From: Hydractinia symbiolongicarpus
Lineage: Eukaryota > Cnidaria > Hydrozoa > Anthoathecata > Hydractiniidae
Length of the DNA: 64,000 nt
Assembly (NCBI RefSeq): GCF_029227915.1
Contig: NC_079878.1
Coordinates: forward strand, 11,408,001-11,472,000
Reading direction: 5' to 3'
The notes below the pieces were generated by a model. The model was not told where the DNA came from. It ran no database searches and saw only the letters and a list, made by a program, of their open reading frames with translations. Every line of letters starts with the position of its first letter. The first letter of the stretch is position 1. The position numbers were made by a program, and so were the translations under genes. Positions 24,401-35,007 of the stretch are shown in pieces.

Positions 24401-27400
24401 AAAAATGGTACGGTGTTTTACGATTTGCCATTAAGGAGCTTTCCTGGTGTCTATTAGCAGCGTTTGAATTACACGAGACGTTTATCGGGGAGCAGTATGT
24501 AAAACGAAAGTGTAAAAAAGAAACCAGTAACTAAAAATAGGGAAATAACCTTGCACACGTCAGCAATCTGAGTGGTTAGCAATTTCTTTGTATTTTCTTC
24601 AAGCGTCAATTTATGCGTTAGCTCTTCAACATACTTCACCACTAATATAACATGAAATTAATAAATGGGCGCAAAACTAACAAACAAAAAAATATAGAAA
24701 TAAAACAAACAAACAAACAAACAAACAAACAAACAAACGAACGAACGTGATTCTTTTACAACTTACGTTCATTTTTATCATCGTGTTGCTGTTCATTCAA
24801 ACGTGCGTTTAACTCTTTGATTTTTTGGTTAGCCAAACGAAGTTTTCTTAAAAGGGAAAATAATACGTTAGTGTATAAAGATAAATAAACGTAGGCCAGG
24901 TACATACATTTTAGACTTTAAAAACGTGTACAATTTCTTTAAAAAAATTACGGTTTAGTTTTTAGTATTAAAAAGTTACCTTTGAAGGCAGTTTTTAGTA
25001 TCTAAAAAACGTCCTACATAAGAACTGTACCAAATAAATCCAATTATTGGTTTTAATGTAATGAAATGTTATTACAAAGAAGTTTTAAACAACAACCATT
25101 TCTGTAATACGAAATACCTCTTCCATTTTGTTGCAAATTTTTTTAAAGCAAAACATTAGAGCAATGCACTTCCATAATTTACCAAGAATTCCTATGAACC
25201 GGCTCGTAATAAAAAGAGCATGAGTGAGAACATACATAAACACACACACAAAGAAGAGCAAACAATTAATTACCTTCTCAAATCTGCATTATCGACACGT
25301 AATGGTTGCAAAGCAAAATTGATTTCCGTTTGCACATCAATAGGTAGACTATTCATTGAGAATGGTAGCATCCCAACAGCATGGTCGATTTCTGTCAATA
25401 ACCGGTTCACTTCTAAATCTCCTGCGTCAAGAAGAACACACATTCAAACAGGGTGTTCACTAAACTATTATTATTATTATTGAAATTATTTACCAAGGAT
25501 AGCCTCTTCAGTCCCTATCAAGGAGGATCCTGCGAAGGGGGTCCTAGCGCATTTAAAGCTCCCATATGAGCTACGAAAGTCGTGCAAGCACAGAAAATGC
25601 TCAACTAGACAACCGCCTATGATATCAATCCTATTCTCATGCTGAGCGCTAAACAGAAAGGATGGACACTTTTATTGTCTCCAGACCACCACTCTTTATT
25701 TTCCTAACATTTTGGAGCTATATTTCTTTACTTTTTTCAGCTGTAATTATGTCGTACAGATATTTTGAGAAAACATTATTATTTCCTTAAAAAATGTTAA
25801 TTTAGATAAGCATTTACACAAAGATAATACTATTCTTTAAAAACACATCTTAAATTTGCTGATGTTTTAAGGGGTGGGGAAATATAGTTCTGGTTGGTCA
25901 TTTAAACCTAAATTACTGACATTTTCCCGACGCAGCAAAACAGTTGAAAACGTTCCTTACTGAAACTACAGACGATCTAAACTATATTTTATGTGCGCAT
26001 TAAACTGACTTTTTAGCCGAAAGTTAGTCTCAAAATAGTAATTTTTGACTTTATATATTTTTCCCTCATAGCTATGCTCTGATTCGCAATAAAAAAAATT
26101 CACACAAAAAGTACTGAGTAAAAAAAAAATCCAATAAAGTTACTCCCTTAACATATGGCGTATTGACATCTTGATTAAAAAACTTACTTTTTTCACCAAG
26201 CAGTGCGTTTAGTTCTTTTAGCAAATAATTCAACGTAGTAAGGTGGATATTATTGGAAACTGAGCCGATCCCCAATTCTTTAGGTACCGTTCCCGCAGTC
26301 ACTCCTGTTTTCTCGCGTTTTGGAGGAAGTTGATCGCTTAGCACATGCTCTGATTTTTGCTCTTCACTATCGTGATCACATCGCTTATATTGAGCGGCAG
26401 CCGGAGCAGAAACATCTAATGAGGCGTCACGAACCGTAAAGTTTTCTATCCTCATTCCAGGTGTGTCACCTCCAACGTTTTCTTTGTTACTTCTCTCGCA
26501 CGCATGTTCATTTTCGTTGGGTGGATAGTTAAGACTTGGTACAACCTTGGTATCAGTATTTTTACTCTTGAAACTTGTCGGAAACACATTTTCAGTGGAT
26601 TTACTAGGTATAGGAGTGACTTGCAGATCAGGGTTCGCAGGTCTGTCTTTTTGAAGTGTCAGCTTTTTCGCTATACTTGCCATTAGATTAGTTAGTTCTT
26701 TTATGCTGGTCTCATTATCGGATGTAGGAGTCATCTTTATATTTCTACTTCTATCATTCGCATCAGGTGGCACACTGTCTAGACCGTTGGAAGGTTGGAT
26801 AACAAGTTGTCTCGGAGATTTCTCTACTACGTTATTTTGTGCTTGAAAATGGGGAGAAGAGTGTTTCGACGTGCTAAAATATCCTTCTGACTGTAGCAAG
26901 TTATTGCTCGTAGTATCATCTTTACTGCCAGACTGTTCACTGTCTTTAGCCTGTTGATTATGTTCTTGAAGTAGCGTACTATATGTATCCTAGAATATCA
27001 AAAATTGAAAGATTTTTTTTTTCGAAAAAGAATATGCAATATACTGCTCAAAAATCAAACAAAAAATTACGTTTTTATCTTTTATTTTATCAATGATATA
27101 TTTTACCTTAATTTTGTTTTTATCCTGCGTTATTGATTGTAAATATTTTTGTAACTTTTCCCTTTCTTGTATTAACTCCTCCACAGTGTCATTTTCAGTG
27201 GCAGTAAACTGGCTGTCTCCATTCGACGCATTTAACAGTGGCGTGGAGGAGATTAACCGTTTGTTATAGGCTGGTTTGGTGTGATCAAGTCTTTTTTCTC
27301 TCTTACCTGAAGCAAATTTACAGATTTACTATTTACTTAAAATTTTGCACACTAAAATTTTTCCGCAATTTTTTTACATGTATGGAGTTGATATAATAGT

Positions 27401-29055
27401 TTTTAGTTTGGAGTTGATATAATAGTTTATTGAAATTATTTACCCAGGATAGCCTCTTCAGTTCCTATTGGTACTGCTTTCCAAGAGGGTTCTGTGAAGC
27501 GGGTCCTAGCGCATTTAAGGCTCCCATTTAGGCTACGAAAGTCGTGGGAGCACAGCAATCGCTCAACTAGACAACTGCCTAAGATATCAATCCTATTTTC
27601 ATGCTGAGCGCTAAGCAGAAAGGACAGATTCACACTTTTATAGTCTCTGGCATTACTCGGCTGGGGTTTAAACCCAAGACCTCCCGCACTGGAAGCGAAC
27701 GCTCTACCATAAGGGTACCAGTCGGTTTTAAAAAAAAAAACAAAAAAATGCATTTAAAAACAATTAAAAAAAACTATAGCTTTTTTAATATGGAATGACA
27801 CCAAAAACATACATTATTCCACCAAAACATTTAAATTTTGATTGATCAATAGATTTTTAAAATTTACAGGACAAAACTGTAAAAATATTAGATTTGGACA
27901 ATCCTTTATCCTAAGAAAGACTTAGTCTGTTAAAATTTAGCATCTGATTACAAATTTCCCTGATAGGGCAAAAAGAAAACTTAAAAACACAAGATATGTA
28001 CATAACAATATGCTGTGTGATAAGATGCTTAAACTTAAAGCTCTAAACAAACTTCAATGAAACGACAAAGCACCAACCTTGTTGTTTTGCATGTGGAACT
28101 TGCGCTTTACCTGCCACTTTGATCTTACTACATCGTACATCTAAAAACATAAGTGTGTTGTCTACAATAAAGATAGGACACTTTTCGCAGGACCCTCATT
28201 GATAACAATGGAAATAAAAACTGAAGATACTCTCCTGTGTAAAATTTCGAAATAATTATAATTTTTTTTGTTAAATCTATAGACATACTGGGAGATGGAT
28301 CCAGCATTACTGCAAGTAAGGAAGCACATCTATCTAAGCCATGATGAACTGAATCTACCTGAAGAGATAAACACAATCTAGTAAATGTATAAGATAAACG
28401 GATATGAACTTGAAGTGGCAGTGTATGGCAATTTGCTGTATTTGAAATCAGAAAGTTGTAGTTAAAAATCCATGGTGCACTTGAAATGTTGAAAACTTTA
28501 TAATTTTAGGAGAATTTAGTAGAATTTAGGTTTCGGAGTCAAATTTAGGAAAAAGCACTAAAAAATTATAAAAATCATCAAAATATACAAACAAAAATAA
28601 CTCCCAAATACCTTGTCACTGTCATTGCATTCCTTCTTTTTCTTTGGATTTTGATTTTTCACTTTCAGTGACACCCTTAAAAAAATGGACTTTTTTATCT
28701 TAAATGCAGGGTCAGTTTTTGCACACAACACATTAATTGAAACGAACTCAAAAACATTGTTTATGCTAAATATATTGGTACAGCAATAAAAATATAAGTG
28801 AATGAGTTGTGAAGCCTGTGAAAACATCTTAGTGAATTCACAAGAATATCCACAGAAATTGTTCTATCACTATGTACAAGTCTATCAACACGCAGTGAGC
28901 ACTATAGAATGAAGATCTAAAAACAAATATTATTGTTCTTATTTGAGTAAAAAAAATAAAAAATAAAATAAGAAGATAAATAATTTATTAGACACTGCTG
29001 CAACATACTTCTTACTTGGAGGCAATCCTCTTGAAATTAATGACTGGCTTGATTT
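21494..29055 (-). CDS. 13-exon coiled-coil protein, possibly CCDC14-like
   Basis: Exons by splice sites and phase: 29055-29016, 28675-28612, 28358-28289, 28140-28078, 27306-27107, 26989-26188, 25421-25274, 24846-24767, 24641-24550, 23827-23771, 22840-22780, 22685-22553 and 21884-21494. Every junction from 28675 onward keeps frame, giving 719 residues plus the extra first exon. The large exon at 26989 encodes a Ser/Pro/Asn-rich disordered region. It is followed by a conserved-looking helix (LLTEIDHAVGMLPF, then EINFALQPLRVDNADLRRKL) and a coiled coil. The Ser/Thr-rich tail ends with another short coil. The ALQPLR-NADLRR segment recalls the centriolar-satellite protein CCDC14; this is from memory and unproven. 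The 5' end is unresolved: a short MPPKHNLK exon at 30110-30087 does not fit the phase. Two SINEs and a SINE fragment sit in its introns. Confidence 0.75.
22155..22340 (+). mobile_element. tRNA-derived SINE, family 2
   Basis: The head has an A-box (TGGTTTAGTGG), an anticodon-arm-like CCTTGCAATCAAAAGG and a B-box (GGTTCAAGCC). A non-tRNA body follows containing CATTTGGAGCCATCTAC, a 17-mer also present near 52.4 kb. The acceptor stem does not pair, so this is not a working tRNA. Confidence 0.6.
23106..23402. mobile_element. MITE-like element in coiled-coil gene intron
   Basis: The left part reads AAATTGCGGAACTAAAGTTTGC. The right part on the minus strand reads GATTGCGGAATTAAAGATTG. These are imperfect inverted ends with TTGCGAA motifs between. 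No coding content. Confidence 0.45.
24698..24747. repeat. (AAAC)n microsatellite
   Basis: About ten AAAC units, the last ones changed to AACG, next to exon 24846-24767 of the minus-strand gene. Confidence 0.9.
25468..25690 (-). mobile_element. SINE family 1, copy 2, 5'-truncated
   Basis: On the minus strand the body matches the copy at 27.4 kb, from the segment before GCGCTCAGCATGAGAATAGG to CTATCCTTGGTAAATAATTT and an (ATA) tail. The tRNA head is missing. Confidence 0.8.
27432..27728 (-). mobile_element. SINE family 1, copy 3, near full length
   Basis: The best copy. On the minus strand it starts with a tRNA-like head (ACTGGTACCCTTATGGTAGA, then B-box GGGTTTAAACCCC). The body follows, ending CTATCCTGGGTAAATAATTTC. 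It lies in an intron of the coiled-coil gene, opposite to copy 1 but in the same sense as its host gene. Confidence 0.85.
28186..28262 (+). mobile_element. SINE family 1, 3' fragment
   Basis: GGACCCTCATTGATAACAAT followed by an AACTGAAGA-type 3' end matches the last 75 bp of SINE copy 1. It occupies half of a 148-bp intron. Confidence 0.6.
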
Positions 29056-29329
29056 CTATGAGTATAATAATAAAGAACAGTTTGATTAGTTAAGATGAAT
29101 GTTTGCTGCTCTTTATTAAAAAGTCCAATTAAAAGGTTAATAAAATTATTTCCTCTTCTTATTTAACCCTATTCATACTGAGCGTTTTGGGTGTTATACC
29201 ATGTGAATGAGGTGGATTTATCCATCTAAAATAACTTTGCGATGGCTTAAGTAAGCTATTTTGATGAATCTTTGTAGGAATATAAGATTATTAAGATTAT
29301 TACATGTTGGAACAAATTTGAAAGTTGAT

Positions 29330-29570
29330 TTAAAGGAAACCCGAGGTACAAAATGATGTTGGAGTTTTATTATAGAGCTTAAAAAGTTAGTTAACAAGTC
29401 TTTTTAAATTTTTTAAAAAGCTCTTTTCGTTCTCAAGATATCCACATTTAAAGTATTTCAGATTTAATTATGCAGCAAATTTGGACATTTTCTTTCATCA
29501 GTAATTTTAGACCTGTTAAGGGATGTGCATTCAAACTTTATCCAACAACATTTTCTCGGGTTCCCTTTAA
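29330..29570. mobile_element. small inverted-repeat element
   Basis: TTTAAAGGAAACCCGAGG at the left and, on the minus strand, TTAAAGGGAACCCGAGAA at the right form terminal inverted repeats of about 16 bp around 240 bp. No coding content. Confidence 0.5.
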
Positions 29571-30110
29571 CAACAATTCGATTTTTATGTTTCTGAGCAT
29601 GTTTCTCAGTCGCTTTTAACTTTAGTTCAGTCTTGTACGTAATATGTGTTTTGTCATCAGGACAAATTATTATTAGAAATGTAAACAAAAATTCTACAGC
29701 TATATACTTATTTTTAATGAAGGAAAGAAATAGGAAGGGGCAGGTGAGTCAGGTGGCTTATTTTCAAACAGAGTTTTGTTATTTAAAAACATGTATATAT
29801 ATATGCCTTTTTTAGAAAAAAACTAGACTAACGGGAGATTACTAAAAATAATTTTAAGGGTATAAAACAGGAGATGGCTTCCCTAAAATTTAGAAAACAG
29901 CAGTCCTGTTTACAAATCTGGGAGTTAAGTAGTGATAGTTGGGCTGGCGTTATTAAAAAATAGGACAGAACACTATTGTCTGTGTTATCCCGCATCCTGA
30001 CTTTTAATTTAATTTGAAAAAAACTTTTAATTCTTGTTGAGAAAAATATACAACAACAACAACAATAGAAAAAACATAATTTATACCTTCAAATTGTGTT
30101 TTGGAGGCAT

Positions 30111-31500
30111 GTCACTAGAAAAATATTTAATACCTAAAATAATAAAATTTAAATTCAGCAAAAATAAAAAATGAAGGTAGGGCTAAACTATTGTAAATGA
30201 CGAATTAAATGCCTGTGGGTTAGGGAAAAAGTTGTAAATAAGCACCCCTGCTCTTACAAGCCCCCCCCCCCTTCCCCCTTGGAAAAAGGGGCCGCTTATT
30301 CAGATCGGCACAAAAAACAATGTATAAAATATTACTGTTGTATTTCTTTCTTTTTTGTTTGTATTTCTGTTTTTTGTTCATAGAAATTATGAGAATAAAG
30401 TTTAAAAAATTTGCTTTTTTGAAAAAAAAATTAGGAGCGCCCCTGCTGAGTTAACTGCCCCTGTCAAGATGAAATTTTAAAATAAGTGCCCTGGGCACTT
30501 AATCTGCCATTTACGGTATAGAATTGTTTTAAAAATATTACTACTTATCTGTTCAGTCATTGCCATTGAATAATACAGATATCATGTCAAGAACAAGCGA
30601 GTTTACTTTAGGCTATGTTTCCACATCTGTCATCTATTATCATATATATATATACATGATAATAAATGTTTAAAAAAATGTTTGAGTTGATTCAGGTTTC
30701 TCCAGGCGTAATTTTAAGGTTTTTTTTGAAATCCCTGAAGTCGTTCGACAGACCCGTGGGAAATTTCGGGAAAGTGCAGGTGATTTCGGGGGGCAAACGC
30801 CAATTTTATTTGAAAAGTCGCCCGAACTCGCCTGTATATATGCGGGCGTTTGCGGCTTATCGGCACCCTCTTGTTTACCTCTGGATCCCCAAATGTATAA
30901 TCTACATAACCTATAAAACAAACACTTCTAAAAGCAGCGTTTATTGGCAACGTTGGTTGTTTTGTCGCTTGTGGGTAGAATTCTAACAGGTTAGCTAACC
31001 TGGAGTTGTTCTCTCTGGAGAAGGTAAATGCGCATTGCTATTAATGTGTTTAAAAAAGAGGACTTTTCCAAGAAAAAACACTATTTCTTACACTGACAAT
31101 ATATTTTACCTGAATTAATTAGACGTTTAAAATATATTCCTTGACCACCACATTAACTACATTACATCACTTTTAAATTTTCCCGGCTAATCCACCATCT
31201 TTAATGTTTATGTTTTGGATTCGAACAAATACGCAAACAATTTGCAGACCTAGCTTTCCTATTTTTCTTCGCAAAAAATGTAAATCAAAGATATAGATAA
31301 AATACAAAAAGTCATAGACTGCCTTCAAACTTAATAATTTAATGCTACATGATATGTTCTAAAAAATATTGCTCCTTTAATTTTTCTGATTTTAAGATGG
31401 GGAAGGATGTGTTTTATTAGGCCTAGTCAGCATTTGTGAGAAAGATTCATAATGGTGTGTTAAAGTACATTTTGACTAGACCAAGAAACAAGGCGAAAAA
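30111..31500. other. intergenic between coiled-coil gene and PSMB1
   Basis: No gene was found. It contains a run of C at about 30260 and a GC-rich patch at 30720-30880 with ORFs on both strands that match nothing I know. The PSMB1 promoter should lie in its last few hundred bases; no TATA box is obvious. Confidence 0.4.
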
Positions 31501-32190
31501 ATGGTGGATATTTTAGAGCAGAAAGCCGTGTCTACTCCATTGCAACATCGTTTTAATCCCTATTCTTTCCATGGAGGAACTGTTCTCGCAATTGCAGGGG
31601 AAGACTATGCCGTCATAGCATCAGATACACGTTTATCTGAAGGCTTTCACATTCACACTCGTGACAAGCCAAAAACATATCATCTCACTGATACAACCAT
31701 ATTAGGATCTTGTGGTTTTCATGGAGATGTTCTTACCTTGGTCAAAAATGTCCAGGTACGTTTGAAAATGTATGAGCATGAACATTATAAGACTATGAGT
31801 TGTACATCAATTGCTCAAATGTTATCCACAATGCTATATTATAAAAGGTTTTTTCCATATTATACATATAATATAATTGCTGGATTGGACAAGGATGGCA
31901 AAGGTGCTGTGTACAGCTATGACCCTGTTGGATCATATGAAAGAGAAGTTTACCGTGCCACTGGTTCATCATCTTCAATGCTGCAATCATTTCTTGATAA
32001 TCAAATTGGACAGAAGAATTTGAAAGAGAAGTCAAATGAACCTCTAAGTAAAGAAAGATGTGTGGAACTCATCAAAGATATCTTTATTTCTGCAGCTGAG
32101 AGAGACATCGAAACTGGTGATGGTGTTCACATAAGTATAATAACAAAAGATGGTGTGGAGAATCAAACGTTCCCTCTTCGCAGAGATTAA
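31501..32190 (+). CDS. PSMB1: proteasome subunit beta type-1 (beta 6), single exon
   Basis: An uninterrupted 229-residue frame. It carries family signatures: [19 protein letters not shown] at the N-terminus, then [44 protein letters not shown] and [14 protein letters not shown], with the late segment [14 protein letters not shown]. Beta 6 is a structural, non-catalytic subunit of the 20S core in nucleus and cytosol; it lacks the N-terminal threonine nucleophile of beta 1, 2 and 5. The start is the first ATG of the conserved N-terminus. The absence of introns, unlike its neighbours, could reflect an intron-poor ancestor or a retrocopy. The frame is fully conserved, so it is likely functional. 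Confidence 0.95.
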   Translation: MVDILEQKAVSTPLQHRFNPYSFHGGTVLAIAGEDYAVIASDTRLSEGFHIHTRDKPKTYHLTDTTILGSCGFHGDVLTLVKNVQVRLKMYEHEHYKTMSCTSIAQMLSTMLYYKRFFPYYTYNIIAGLDKDGKGAVYSYDPVGSYEREVYRATGSSSSMLQSFLDNQIGQKNLKEKSNEPLSKERCVELIKDIFISAAERDIETGDGVHISIITKDGVENQTFPLRRD

Positions 32191-32256
32191 GAAAAATCAA
32201 CAGTGAACAATACAAACCAATTGTTATTTTTCGCAATTTGTTTATTGTTGAAGAAA

Positions 32257-32262
32257 ATAAAC
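32257..32262 (+). terminator. polyadenylation signal of PSMB1
   Basis: AATAAA lies about 67 bp after the stop codon. Confidence 0.6.
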
Positions 32263-33153
32263 AATGTAACTATTTTATTCAATTTTCTCTTTAAGCATTT
32301 TTATCTTCATACCAACATACCTAACACCTTAATTACGATGGCCCCTGTGGTCGACTTCTCTTTTTAATAATAACACTTCTGTTCTTTTCTAAAGCACTTC
32401 TTCTTCTTTCTTCCAAAATCTTCTCATCTGTTCAAAACACTTCTCTTCCTAAGTCTAAGACACTTCTTTTCCACGAACTTAAAAATTTATGAGACCCAAT
32501 TCTGGTCTGCAAAAAAATCAAGTGTTCTTAGCACTTAACAAATCTCCAAAAATTTACATACTTTTCAAAAAAATACATTCTAGTTGCTGTTCTGTTTAGG
32601 TTATTCCTTCAACTTTTTCAATGAACGCTTTTTATAAGAATACCAAAACTCTAACCAGGCTGGTCATTATTCTTATTTTTCTATTGTTCTAAACAAAATA
32701 CGTATTTTTACCCTAAAATCTCAACCTAATATTCTTGCACATTCTTGTAAAAGAAAAACCATTACTTGGTGGATACTACCATGATTTTGTAGACTCTGGG
32801 TAGCCATTTATTTTACCATTTATTGTCTAATAATTAACTACCCTGCTAATAAGATGAATTGATTCGTGAGATTGTTTTATCCATGCCTCATGGCGCGTGA
32901 GCAAGTTAAGGGAAGAAATGAAGCCTCTTTAGCTTTACAACACGAGAATAAAAAAGGGGGCTGAAAAAGAAGAATTAAAACGGTAATGAGCTTGTTGAAT
33001 TATTTATTACTCTTCGTCAATAACGATACAACTACAGCATCTTTATTTGCAAACGTTTTTGTGCTTTGTACTGTTGCTTAACTTTAAAAAACGATCTTTT
33101 ATCGGTAAAAGAGGTATCTGTACCACCACAGTTTTTCTTTGTTGTTTTTTGTT
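32263..33153. other. gene-free stretch
   Basis: No gene or clear repeat seen apart from CTTCT-rich sequence at 32390-32470. Confidence 0.5.
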
Positions 33154-33598
33154 TTATAGTTTTGTTTTAACATTGACCTCATCCGAACAAAAATAAGACC
33201 CAGCCAAATTATCTTTTTTACGCGCATCGTAATAAACCTCGACTAAGTCATTATAAATGTCAATTAAACGATTATTGGCGCCATTAAAACTTTCACCAAG
33301 CAAGGAATTTCGAGACCTCCCTGGAACAAGGGAAGAAATGCAATAATTCTTCGAGATTAATTCGATATAAATTGTAGCTTCCCTATCCAATAAAAATTTA
33401 GTTGATCTTCAGATTTCCACCGCTGGATGAGCAACAGTTACGCCAGTATTTTTTAACAATTCTTTATAGCAAAAAATCATAAGGATTTCCTTCTTCATGC
33501 GTGGCAAATAATTTGTCTTCTAGACTTGGTTGCCAGTATCGACGATAATAATATAAACCTCAAACAGCTGATGGGAATTGAAAAACTTGCTCCGCCAT
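33154..33598 (-). pseudogene. broken HIRAN-like domain gene
   Basis: Three frames must be combined. First comes MAEQVFQFPSAV. Next is LYYYRRYWQPSLEDKLFATH with EEGNPYDF. Then come a VTVAHPAVEI segment and a 78-codon frame with FLLDREATIYIELIS and SSLVPGRSRN. The order Y-R-x-W-x-P, E-x-x-NPYD-x-x-A-I, V-x-H-P and an F-L-x-R-x-A-x-I strand resembles the small HIRAN-like domain common in invertebrate multigene families. At least two frameshifts or stops interrupt it, so it is probably a pseudogene. Family assignment is from pattern memory. Confidence 0.45.
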
Positions 33599-35005
33599 AC
33601 TTTTCTGTCAGCAAACTCTATTTACTTCTGATCTATTCACTTCTCAGTCAGTTATAAAAACGTAATAACAAGACGTATGATATACGTAAACAACCTCGCC
33701 AATAAATTTAACAGAAAGCTGTCTATTAGATTGTGATTTCTGTTACGAAGTTAGACACGACATATTTTGCTATTGTTACACACTATACAGTTATTTTTTA
33801 AAATTGATTTGTGAGATCTTTTGAACGGAAAATTTCTTCGAAATTTTAATTTTCAACGGGTCAGTCTTGGGAAACTGACTGACAGAAGAAAGAAATGTAG
33901 TAATTCAGTAGATCCACCAAAAAAAGAACGGAATATAAAAGAGTCGATCAGTAAGAAAAAGCAAATAAAAAAATAAGATAAGAGTAAGCCTTACAAGCAG
34001 CATACTTTGTTAAAAAGAATCCTATACACTTATGGCACGGAGACAAATAACAAGAACGAATCGGAAAATTTACGTTTTTTCGGAGTATTTCCGAAATCAT
34101 ATTTCTCTATGTTTGCGTGTCATAAGCGTAGCGAAAAGAATTCTGTTCTCGTCATTATTTACAATATAATTTGCCTTTTGCTTACACAACCAAATTTTGT
34201 AAAATCTATGTATTTATTAGATTGATATGGTGGAGCGTCTTCGTTTCTCTCTTACGTTATGTTGTGGAAATTTTATTTTTCGCAGACTACTTTTCAGGCA
34301 TTTGGGGAGACCTTAATTCTGCCTACATTCACTTCTGTAAACTTTATTGGAAACACCTTTACTTTACCAGTTAGTTAAATAATGCTCTTGAACACTTATC
34401 TTATCGTTTTAAAAAATAAAACTTATAACAGCAAAGAAAAAAAATAAAAGCAGTTACTAAGACAAGATTCGAACACACGACTAATCCTGTTTCCGTGCTC
34501 AGAGAGGCAAAAAAAATTATTCTTGTGGGACACATTTGCGTTTTAATACAAGCTTGTATTAACAAAGACATTCAAATCTTTTTTCGAACGATAAAAATTG
34601 TGTGCAAAAATCTCTTTTTTTTTTTGTTCTCATACCAAATTCACTCTCTCCTGCGTAGGGTCTCGTGATTTTATTGTTATGGACTTTCGTTTATTCATAT
34701 AAACTCTAGTATCTATATTATAATACCCGTATATGTCTGTCCGTCCGTTCGTCTGTCTGTCACGCAAAATAGATCCTTTTTTAAATAAAACTTCTGATCA
34801 TTTTACGAGCAAATTTATCCTTTTTCAAGCTGTCTATCTCGAGCAACATTTTTGTCCTTTGTTCGCCCTTTCACAATTTTTATTTTTTATTCAGGATTAT
34901 CGTCGTCTTTGTCAACACAAGACGAAGTATTCGAGCTTGCCAGCTGTCGAATATCAGCATATTAAAGACAACATCAAGAACATTACGAGAAAGGAATACA
35001 CCAAG
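33599..35005. other. intergenic with TCTG-rich patch
   Basis: No gene supported. A (TCTG)n-like patch at 34735-34762 follows TATAATACCCGTATA, a context that often marks the edge of repeats. An isolated B-box-like motif occurs near 34470 on the minus strand. Confidence 0.4.
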
Positions 35006-35007
35006 TA

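Noticed and set aside
29464-29688. Basic 74-codon minus-strand ORF
   Set aside because: It overlaps the right end of a small inverted-repeat element and has no acceptor before it.
30087-30110. MPPKHNLK as first exon of the coiled-coil gene
   Set aside because: It has a good ATG and donor, but its phase 0 end does not match the next exon, which needs one leading base; kept only as a note.
30666-30986. Overlapping ORFs on both strands in a GC-rich patch
   Set aside because: No recognisable motif on either strand; more likely repeat-derived.
34455-34505. B-box-like GTTCGAATC on the minus strand
   Set aside because: No matching A-box or cloverleaf could be drawn.
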